Below are positions 55,070 to 61,573 of a stretch of 61,573 nucleotides of DNA, piece by piece; positions within the stretch are counted from its first letter, which is position 1; each line of letters starts with the position of its first letter. The stretch covers positions 1-61,573 of the forward strand of contig CAAGGJ010000092.1 in NCBI GenBank assembly GCA_900769345.1. The letters are read 5' to 3'. The notes under the pieces were generated by a model. The model was not told where the DNA came from. It was given only the letters and a program-made list of their open reading frames with translations, and searched no databases. The stretch is from Bacteroidales bacterium (lineage in GTDB: Bacteria; Bacteroidota; Bacteroidia; Bacteroidales; Muribaculaceae). The position numbers were made by a program, and so were the translations under genes.

Positions 55070-55648
55070 TTATTTCTTTTTGAGGTTGCTGAGAGCCGAC
55101 TTAACATTTTCGGCAGCAGCTTTAGCTTCTTCAGCCGATTTTTTTACCTCTTCGGCAGTGGCCTTAACTTCTTCAGCTTTTGCCTTAGCTTCTTCAGCTT
55201 TAGCTTTTGCTTCCTGAACGTCCTCGTTAGCTTCGATAGCTGTCTTTGCTGCATCTACTGCGTCGTCTTTAGCTGTAGCGGCGTCAGCTACTGCTGCGTC
55301 CTTAACTGCCTTAGCGATGTTTTCGATGTTGGCTACTTCGTTGATGGCTGATACTACGTTCATACCTTCATACTTTTCCTTGTTTTCATCGAAAAGTTGT
55401 TTGAGTTTCCACTTATAAGCCTTAACTGCTGCAGTGTCGCCTGATGCTTCGAGTTCGCTTATTTGCTTTTGAGCTGCGTTGAATGCATCAACTACTGCAG
55501 CTGAGTCGCCTGCTGCATTGAGAGCATCTTCGAGTGAAGATGTGAGTTCGTCGACATTGGCTCCTTCTTCAGTGTTTGAAGAGCTGCAACTCACTGTTGC
55601 CAATGAAAGTGCTAAGATAGTAGCGAGTGAAAATAAGAATTTTTTCAT
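55070..55648 (-). CDS. Ala/Glu/Lys-rich coiled-coil lipoprotein with heptad repeats
   Basis: 192 residues from the ATG at 55648 (MKKFLFSL). Signal peptide with lipobox TVSC (Cys about 21). Middle region helical. The C-terminal third holds at least five near-identical seven-residue repeats of the form AEEAKAK / AEEVKAT / AEEVKKS / AEEAKAA / AENVKSA, giving a long coiled coil that ends in KKK. This resembles Lpp-like or apolipoprotein-like envelope spacers but no family can be named. A -7 element (TAAATTTG, minus strand) is at 55684-55691; a second copy at 55655-55662 is too close to the start to serve. Confidence 0.8.
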   Translation of the reverse strand: MKKFLFSLATILALSLATVSCSSSNTEEGANVDELTSSLEDALNAAGDSAAVVDAFNAAQKQISELEASGDTAAVKAYKWKLKQLFDENKEKYEGMNVVSAINEVANIENIAKAVKDAAVADAATAKDDAVDAAKTAIEANEDVQEAKAKAEEAKAKAEEVKATAEEVKKSAEEAKAAAENVKSALSNLKKK

Positions 55649-55775
55649 GTCTGTCAAATTTATGTGTTTGAGAATGATTGGTGCAAATTTAATCTTTATT
55701 TGTAAAACGCAGAAATATTCGTGGGACTTCTTTGTGAAAAATATGAAAAAATGTCTAATCAGGTGTTTAATATTG

Positions 55776-57482
55776 CTATTCGCTTACAACTATTCGGTCG
55801 ATGAACACAGGTTGTGGTTCTGCAGTGGGGCATGCCAAAAAATGAACATACGAAAGTCCGTGTAGCGATTGATGTAACGGAGCGAGGCTTTTAATTCGGC
55901 GCTTCCCATCGACGAAGATTGTAGCTTCGCCTGAACCTTGATCGAGATTCCACTCTATGGTTATGATGTGCCATCTGTTGTCGTTGATTTTAAGTTGTTT
56001 ATGCGATAATGGCACACGAAATACAGCTTCGTGTTTTGCTACAGTGTCGCAGGGATTCATCCATCGGTCGTTAAGCATTACGAAAGTGTTTTCGGAGTGC
56101 TCGGGAAGCTTTATGTTTATGGTCAATTTGCCTTTTCGAAGAGCCGGGTAGTTCCATACGGCGCCGCGCGAGTCGGCTACGAGATTTTCATCGGGAGAAT
56201 AAAGTAGTTTCAGCATTTTTGCGCCCGAACGCTCACTGTGCTCTATCGTTCGGCAGCCTTCTATGCGATTGTAGGCGCAATGGCCTTTGATGCCATTAAT
56301 ATAATTGAATGTCGACCAATGCTCGAGGCCTTCGCTGAAATCATCGCTTCGCGATGTTTCGTATAACCAAGCTACATCGAAAGCCAATATCGCCCTATGG
56401 AGCGGATGCTGCCCCATAGCGACTATAATTTTACCCGGAGCTACTTCCACAAATTGAGATTGTTGCATTCCGCGGTCGATGCCTCCGCCTGCTGTGGCAT
56501 AATCCGAACTATTGCGCATGGGATTTAGGCGAAGTTCGCGAAATCCTATCCACGACTTGCCGTCGTCGTCAGAAATTGCGGCATGCAGCACGTCGCGATT
56601 GGTAAAAACGTCATCCCAAACACCATTGGCTTCTTTGCGCTCGGGTAGAGGGGTGGTGTTGCACCACAATAAAAGCAAGCGTCCGTCTGCGAGTCTGCCA
56701 ATGGTGGGCATAGTGATGGTGCCGTAGAACGGCGATGGCGAGGATTCGCTCCAAGTTAAGCCTCCATCGTGCGAAAAAGCTTGATAATGATAGTCCTGCG
56801 AAGTGCGCATGAGCATCCATAGCCGACCGTCGGAGAGTTCTACAATCGAAGGCTCCACGGCGCCGTGATTCCATCGGGTGCCAAGGTGAAATCCACCATT
56901 TTTATGGTCGGGTGAAGTGACGGTGTTAGAGCATTGCCAAGTTCTCCCATCGTCGTCGGAAATGTAAGTGTAGCAACCTTTGGGCGAAACTCCGCCATGT
57001 GCAGCCACCACCACGCGTTTGCCGCCACGAATGTAAACAGGGGGCTTAATCATAATAGAAGCTCGGTCGCTCACTTTGGTGATGGTGCGATTGCCGAGGA
57101 TTCCGCCATCGGTGCGAATGCAGTAAACGCCTTGTTTGCCCATATTCGCAAGTCGTAGGTACTCGCCGGTGATGGGACTTTTGCGGTCGGCAAACGGCAT
57201 ATCGTGAGGCGTTTTGATTTGGGTCCATGTGATGCCGTTGTCGCGGCTCGACAGATAGAAAGTGCCGGGTTCGGCTTGCTCGCCATAGTTGTAGTGTCGC
57301 AATTCACCATCGTCTAAAAGTGAAAGTCCGATGTAAGCGTCGCTTGGCGGAATGGCAACCTTTATTGGGGCAAAAACGCTATCGATGGATATCGGTAAGT
57401 TGCGATTCTCGGCAACGGCTGATGCTGCGAGGCAGTAAGCCGAAAGACAAAATGCAATGTGTTTGCTGTGTATTCCTATCAT
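55776..57482 (-). CDS. Sialidase-fold (BNR repeat) exported protein with C-terminal lectin-like domain
   Basis: 568 residues from the ATG at 57482, where a signal peptide starts; a -7 element (TATCTTTG, minus strand) at 57519-57526 rules out the ATG at 57521. Six-bladed propeller indicated by Asp boxes SSRDNGITW, SDDDGRTW, SHDGGLTW and SDDDGKSW. The motif EPSIVELSDGRLWMLMRT and GTITMPTIGRLADGRLLLLW match exo-sialidase-like proteins. I do not find the usual RIP motif near the N-terminus, so true sialidase activity is uncertain. The last 170 residues look like a concanavalin-type beta sandwich. Confidence 0.78.
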   Translation of the reverse strand: MIGIHSKHIAFCLSAYCLAASAVAENRNLPISIDSVFAPIKVAIPPSDAYIGLSLLDDGELRHYNYGEQAEPGTFYLSSRDNGITWTQIKTPHDMPFADRKSPITGEYLRLANMGKQGVYCIRTDGGILGNRTITKVSDRASIMIKPPVYIRGGKRVVVAAHGGVSPKGCYTYISDDDGRTWQCSNTVTSPDHKNGGFHLGTRWNHGAVEPSIVELSDGRLWMLMRTSQDYHYQAFSHDGGLTWSESSPSPFYGTITMPTIGRLADGRLLLLWCNTTPLPERKEANGVWDDVFTNRDVLHAAISDDDGKSWIGFRELRLNPMRNSSDYATAGGGIDRGMQQSQFVEVAPGKIIVAMGQHPLHRAILAFDVAWLYETSRSDDFSEGLEHWSTFNYINGIKGHCAYNRIEGCRTIEHSERSGAKMLKLLYSPDENLVADSRGAVWNYPALRKGKLTINIKLPEHSENTFVMLNDRWMNPCDTVAKHEAVFRVPLSHKQLKINDNRWHIITIEWNLDQGSGEATIFVDGKRRIKSLAPLHQSLHGLSYVHFLACPTAEPQPVFIDRIVVSE

Positions 57483-57658
57483 GGTGTAAAAGGTGTTAAA
57501 GAATGATTGTTCAAAATGCAAAGATATGGTTTTTTATCGTAAATCGGAGCACTTCGATGATGTAAAAGAGTAAAGTAATACTAAAAAATTAAATGCAGAG
57601 TATGGAATAATTTTGTAAAAAAAAGTGTTATAAAAATGTAGGTAAATCGATGAATAAC

Positions 57659-57689
57659 TTTGAAAATAATATATAATTAACTAACTTTG
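57659..57689 (+). promoter_or_regulatory. Full Bacteroidota promoter before the PFOR gene
   Basis: TTTG at 57659-57662, 19 bases, TAACTTTG at 57682-57689. The upstream TTTG is itself part of another TAACTTTG (57655-57662), so two -7 elements are stacked. The leader to the ATG at 57825 is about 130 bases, long for this window. The rest of the gap 57483-57824 is AT-rich with nothing else visible. Confidence 0.75.
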
Positions 57690-57824
57690 CAAAGATATAT
57701 TTTTGTGGTCGGTAGCGAAAGGAGAAGTATATAACGAAATTCTCATAAATATAATTTAATACTGATTACGGAAACAAAAACTATAAGAAAACGAAACAAT
57801 TTTTGAATTATATAATCAATTATT

Positions 57825-60800
57825 ATGGCAAAAGAAAAAAAATTCTTAACATGTGATGGCAATGAAGCAGCAGCACATGTGAGCTATATGTTCACAGAGG
57901 TAGCAGCTATCTATCCCATCACGCCATCGTCTACAATGGCAGAGCATGTGGATGAATGGGCAGCGGCAGGTCGCAAGAACATGTTTGGTGAAACTGTATT
58001 GGTGCAAGAAATGCAGTCGGAAGGTGGTGCAGCAGGAGCTGTACACGGTTCGTTGCAAGCAGGTGCGTTGACTACCACTTACACAGCATCGCAAGGTTTG
58101 CTCCTTATGATACCAAATATGTATAAGATAGCCGGCGAATTGCTTCCATGTGTATTCCACGTATCTGCAAGAACATTGGCATCGCATGCATTGAGCATCT
58201 TCGGTGACCATCAAGACGTAATGTCGTGCCGTCAGACCGGTTTTGCAATGCTTTGCGAAGGCTCTGTGCAAGAAGTAATGGACTTGTCGGCAGTAGCACA
58301 CTTGGCTACCATCAAGTCGAGAGTACCATTTATGAACTTCTTCGATGGTTTCCGTACCTCTCACGAAATTCAAAAGATTGAGGCAATTGACCAGGAAGAC
58401 TTAGTGCCATTGGTTGACCAAGAAGCATTGGCACGATTCCGCAAGAATGCACTTAATCCGGAACATCCTACCACACGCGGTATTGCAGAAAATGGTGACG
58501 TATTCTTCCAGCACCGTGAGGCATGTAACAGATATTATGATGCAGTGCCTGAAATCGTTGAACAATATATGGACAAGATTTCAGAAATCACCGGTCGCAA
58601 GTATGGTTTGTTCGACTACTATGGAGCAGAAGATGCCGATCGCGTAATCATAGCAATGGGTTCGGCAACTGAAGCCATCCGCGAAACTATCGACCACTTG
58701 ACAGCAGCCGGCGAAAAGGTTGGTATGGTGGCAGTTCACTTGTACCGTCCGTTCTCTGTTAAGCATTTCTTGTCGAAGATTCCTGCTACAGCAAAACGCA
58801 TCGCAGTCCTTGACCGCACAAAGGAACCGGGTGCAATAGGCGAGCCATTGTATTTGGATGTAAAGCATGCATTCTATGGCTCAGAAAATGCTCCTGTTAT
58901 AGTAGGTGGTCGTTATGGCCTTGCTTCGAAGGATACCACTCCGGCTCAGATTTTGTCAGTTTACGAAAACTTGGCATTGCCTAAGCCAAAGGACAACTTC
59001 ACTATCGGTATCAACGATGATGTGACATTTACATCGCTTCCACAAAAGGAAGAAATAGCAGTAGGTGGCGACAGCATGTTCCAAGCTAAGTTCTATGGTC
59101 TTGGTGCCGATGGTACTGTAGGTGCAAACAAGAACTCGGTTAAGATTATCGGTGACAACACCAATAAGTATTGCCAAGCATACTTTGCTTACGACTCAAA
59201 GAAGTCGGGCGGTTTCACTTGCTCACACCTTCGCTTCGGTGACGAACCAATTCACTCTACATATTTGGTAAACACTCCAAACTTTGTAGCATGCCACGTT
59301 CAAGCATATCTTAATATGTATGATGTGACAAGAGGTTTGCAAAAGGGTGGCCGCTTCTTGCTTAACACTATCTGGGAAGGTGACGAATTGGCTAAGCACT
59401 TGCCAAACAAGGTGAAGAAGTATTTCGCTGACAATAATATTACAGTATATTATATTAACGCTACCAAGATAGCTCAAGAAATAGGTCTTGGCAACCGCAC
59501 AAACACTATCCTTCAATCGGCATTCTTCCGCATTACAGGCGTAATTCCTGAAGATTTGGCTATCGAACAAATGAAGAAGTTCATTGTTAAGTCGTATGGC
59601 AAGAAGGGTGAAGATGTGGTTAATAAGAACTATGCAGCAGTAGATCGTGGCGGTGAATATAAGACACTTGCTGTAGATCAGGCATGGTCGAACTTGGAAG
59701 TAGAACCAAAGGCAACCGACGATGCACCTGAATATGTTAACAACATAGCACGTCCTATCAACGCACAAGACGGCGACCTTCTTCCTGTATCGGCATTCGT
59801 AGGTCTTGAGGATGGTATTATGCCTCAAAGTACTGCCAAGTACGAACGCCGCGGTGTATCGGCATTCGTTCCTGAGTGGAATGCAGCTACTTGTATACAA
59901 TGTAACAAGTGTGCTTATGTTTGTCCTCACGCTGCTATCCGTCCGTTCTTGATGACAGCCGACGAATTGGCAGGTTCGCCATTTGCAGAAGGCGAAACAT
60001 TGAACGCTATCGGTAAGCAATTCGCCGGAATGAAGTTTGTTCAAGTGGTAGACGCACTCGACTGTCTCGGTTGCGGCAACTGCGTGGATGTATGTCCGGG
60101 TATGAAGGGCGAAAAGGCATTGACTATGAAGCCTCTCGAAGCAGTAGTTGCTGACCAAAACAAGTGGGACTACTGCGTGAACAATGTTACTTCGAAGCAA
60201 AAACTTATCGATGTTAAGTCGAATGTTAAGAACTCGCAGTTCGCTACTCCATTGTTTGAGTTCTCGGGCGCTTGCTCGGGTTGCGGTGAAACTCCATACG
60301 TTAAGCTTATCTCTCAATTGTTCGGTGATCGTCAGATGGTGGCTAATGCTACTGGTTGTAGCTCAATCTACTCGGCATCAGCTCCTTCAACTCCATATAC
60401 AACCAACGAAAAGGGTCAAGGTCCTGCATGGGCTAACTCGCTCTTCGAAGACTTCTGCGAATTTGGTCTTGGTATGGTAGTAGCTAACGAGAAGATGCGT
60501 GAGCGCTTGGTAGAGGTAGTTAATGTGGCTAAGGATGCCGACTGCACATCGCCTGAGCTCAAGGAACTCTTGGCTGCATGGCTTGAAAACAAGGAAGATG
60601 GCGAAAAGAGCCGCGAACTTGCCGACCAAATCATCCCAATGCTCGATGGTTGCAATTGCGAAGCTTGCAAGCAAGTTAAGGAACTCAGCCACTACTTGGC
60701 TAAGCGTTCGCAATGGATTATCGGCGGTGACGGTGCTTCTTACGATATCGGTTTCGGTGGTCTCGACCACGTAATCGCATCGGGCAAGAATGTTAACCTT

Positions 60801-61385
60801 CTCGTCCTCGATACCGAAGTTTACTCTAACACCGGTGGACAAGCTTCTAAGGCTACTCCTCTTGGTGCAATTGCTAAGTTCGCTGCATCGGGTAAGCGCA
60901 TCCGCAAGAAAGACCTTGGTTTGATTGCTTCGACTTATGGTTATGTTTACTGCGCACAAGTAGCAATGGGTGCTGACAATGCTCAAACATTGAAGGCTAT
61001 CCGCGAAGCAGAAGCATACGACGGACCATCTATCATTATTGCATACGCACCATGTATCAACCATGGCTTGAAGGCCGGCATGGGCAAGTCGCAAGCTGAG
61101 GAAGCTAAGGCAGTGGCATGTGGTTACTGGCACTTGTGGCGCTACAATCCACAGCTCGAACTCGAAGGCAAGAACCCATTCACTCTCGATAGCAAGGAAC
61201 CAAATTGGGATGAATTCATTCCATTCTTGAAGGGTGAGGTTCGCTATGCATCAGTAATGAAGCAATATCCTGCTGAAGCAGAAGAACTCTTCGAAGCAGC
61301 TAAGGCAAATGCTCAATGGCGTTACAACAATTATCGTCGCTTGGCTGTTCAACAATGGGGTCAAGACCCTGACGCAATTAAGTAA
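57825..61385 (+). CDS. nifJ: Pyruvate:ferredoxin (flavodoxin) oxidoreductase
   Basis: 1186 residues, one-chain PFOR. Oxidises pyruvate with CoA to acetyl-CoA and CO2, passing electrons to ferredoxin: the key anaerobic step. Domains: pyruvate/TPP part (YPITPSSTMAEHVDEWA), CoA part (middle), two [4Fe-4S] clusters (CIQCNKCAYVCPHAAIRPF and CLGCGNCVDVCPG), a third cluster ligand set (FSGACSGCGETPYVK) and TPP binding (GGDGASYDIGFGGLDH, TEVYSNTGGQASKATP). All motifs are intact. Codons look biased toward a small preferred set, consistent with high expression. Confidence 0.97.
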   Translation: MAKEKKFLTCDGNEAAAHVSYMFTEVAAIYPITPSSTMAEHVDEWAAAGRKNMFGETVLVQEMQSEGGAAGAVHGSLQAGALTTTYTASQGLLLMIPNMYKIAGELLPCVFHVSARTLASHALSIFGDHQDVMSCRQTGFAMLCEGSVQEVMDLSAVAHLATIKSRVPFMNFFDGFRTSHEIQKIEAIDQEDLVPLVDQEALARFRKNALNPEHPTTRGIAENGDVFFQHREACNRYYDAVPEIVEQYMDKISEITGRKYGLFDYYGAEDADRVIIAMGSATEAIRETIDHLTAAGEKVGMVAVHLYRPFSVKHFLSKIPATAKRIAVLDRTKEPGAIGEPLYLDVKHAFYGSENAPVIVGGRYGLASKDTTPAQILSVYENLALPKPKDNFTIGINDDVTFTSLPQKEEIAVGGDSMFQAKFYGLGADGTVGANKNSVKIIGDNTNKYCQAYFAYDSKKSGGFTCSHLRFGDEPIHSTYLVNTPNFVACHVQAYLNMYDVTRGLQKGGRFLLNTIWEGDELAKHLPNKVKKYFADNNITVYYINATKIAQEIGLGNRTNTILQSAFFRITGVIPEDLAIEQMKKFIVKSYGKKGEDVVNKNYAAVDRGGEYKTLAVDQAWSNLEVEPKATDDAPEYVNNIARPINAQDGDLLPVSAFVGLEDGIMPQSTAKYERRGVSAFVPEWNAATCIQCNKCAYVCPHAAIRPFLMTADELAGSPFAEGETLNAIGKQFAGMKFVQVVDALDCLGCGNCVDVCPGMKGEKALTMKPLEAVVADQNKWDYCVNNVTSKQKLIDVKSNVKNSQFATPLFEFSGACSGCGETPYVKLISQLFGDRQMVANATGCSSIYSASAPSTPYTTNEKGQGPAWANSLFEDFCEFGLGMVVANEKMRERLVEVVNVAKDADCTSPELKELLAAWLENKEDGEKSRELADQIIPMLDGCNCEACKQVKELSHYLAKRSQWIIGGDGASYDIGFGGLDHVIASGKNVNLLVLDTEVYSNTGGQASKATPLGAIAKFAASGKRIRKKDLGLIASTYGYVYCAQVAMGADNAQTLKAIREAEAYDGPSIIIAYAPCINHGLKAGMGKSQAEEAKAVACGYWHLWRYNPQLELEGKNPFTLDSKEPNWDEFIPFLKGEVRYASVMKQYPAEAEELFEAAKANAQWRYNNYRRLAVQQWGQDPDAIK

Positions 61386-61420
61386 TCGCTAATAGTACAA
61401 GATTATTTGATTAGAATATA

Positions 61421-61453
61421 AGAAATCCTCGGCTTTTTATGCCGAGGATTTCT
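61421..61453 (+). terminator. Terminator after the PFOR gene
   Basis: Perfect 13-bp stem (61421-61433 with 61441-61453) with a 7-base T-rich loop, followed by GCTTTGTTTG. Confidence 0.85.
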
Positions 61454-61471
61454 GCTTTGTTTGACCAGCAT

Positions 61472-61573
61472 GTGTATCATCTAACGGGTGTAAGTCCCTA
61501 ACGAGCCCTGGTAGTGGGAATCGTCCAGCCAGAGAGACAAGGGTGTCCATCGCGAGGTGGAATCTGAAAGAAG
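61472..61573 (+). mobile_element. 5' end of a group II intron (cut by window edge)
   Basis: From about 61472 the sequence starts GTGTATC and runs through GGGTGTAAGTCCCT, GAGCCCTGGTAGTGGG and GGGTGTCCATCGCGAGGTGG to AATCTGAAAGAAG. These are the stems and loops of group II intron domain I as I know them from bacterial introns. The exact 5' border is inferred from the GTG start rule. It begins 18 bases after a terminator stem. The reverse transcriptase/maturase, if present, lies outside the window. Confidence 0.6.

Noticed and set aside
59223..60317. 364-codon open frame antisense to the PFOR gene
   Set aside because: It lies wholly opposite a well-conserved gene with strong codon bias; the Cys/Tyr/His-rich translation has no motif and is a shadow frame.

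Overview
The window reads as chromosomal DNA of a gut-type Bacteroidales bacterium, and I would guess Muribaculaceae or a close relative. The evidence is the repeated Bacteroidota promoter signature (TTTG, 19-21 bases, TAnnTTTG), families typical of that group (DUF5103 type IX secretion plug protein, class III fructose-bisphosphatase, N-terminal-rubredoxin rubrerythrin, TGS/nucleoside kinase fusion, DUF6056 membrane protein, GH53/GH3/GH110 secreted hydrolases) and weak Shine-Dalgarno sequences. No rRNA, CRISPR array or prophage is visible. There are two tRNAs (Ser-GGA, Arg-CCG), and a group II intron probably begins at the right edge.

Layout. 0-8 kb: a cut secreted protein, a GH25 lysozyme, a DNA alkyltransferase, yidC, a CTP-synthase-like protein whose catalytic residues are lost, tRNA-Ser and a nucleoside kinase. 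8-18 kb: carbohydrate and esterase region with a three-module esterase fusion, a small caspase/CHAT-like protein, a Nudix-type regulator, GH3 and GH53 enzymes, and a TPR sensor kinase broken by a one-base frameshift. 18-31 kb: TcdA, OmpA-like lipoprotein, amidase, HD protein, a hairpin-rich intergenic repeat, tRNA-Arg, DUF5103 protein with uracil-DNA glycosylase, a Fur/PerR-rubrerythrin peroxide operon, a putative glycosidase and RecQ. 31-34 kb: an AT-rich patch with an unexplained promoter-terminator unit, a frameshifted DUF6056 protein and a GtrB-like glycosyltransferase. 34-44 kb: C1 aminopeptidase, GH110, ABC-F ATPase, SGNH esterase, AlbA_2 protein, FBPase III and an AraC regulator. 44-51 kb: one long minus-strand run, mtnN-luxS followed by three paralogous GT-C-like membrane proteins and a flavin oxidoreductase. 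51-61.6 kb: a tight four-gene operon (B3/4 domain, YciO-like, membrane-tethered receiver, thioredoxin lipoprotein), DEAD-box helicase, heptad-repeat lipoprotein, sialidase-like protein, pyruvate:ferredoxin oxidoreductase and the intron start.

How genes fit together. Fur/PerR, rubrerythrin and PFOR fit an anaerobe that must handle peroxide. GH53, GH3, GH110, the sialidase-like protein and the esterases fit scavenging of host and plant glycans. MtnN and LuxS form the complete SAH to autoinducer-2 route and sit ahead of envelope-glycan genes. The strongest candidate for something undescribed is the intact CTP-synthase-fold pseudoenzyme beside yidC. It has lost the P-loop lysine, the UTP-binding segment and both the Cys and His of the glutaminase triad, while keeping the fold, the Mg-site acidic residues and an open frame. 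The unexplained leader/ncRNA-like unit at 31.06-31.41 kb and the membrane-anchored receiver operon are the next best.
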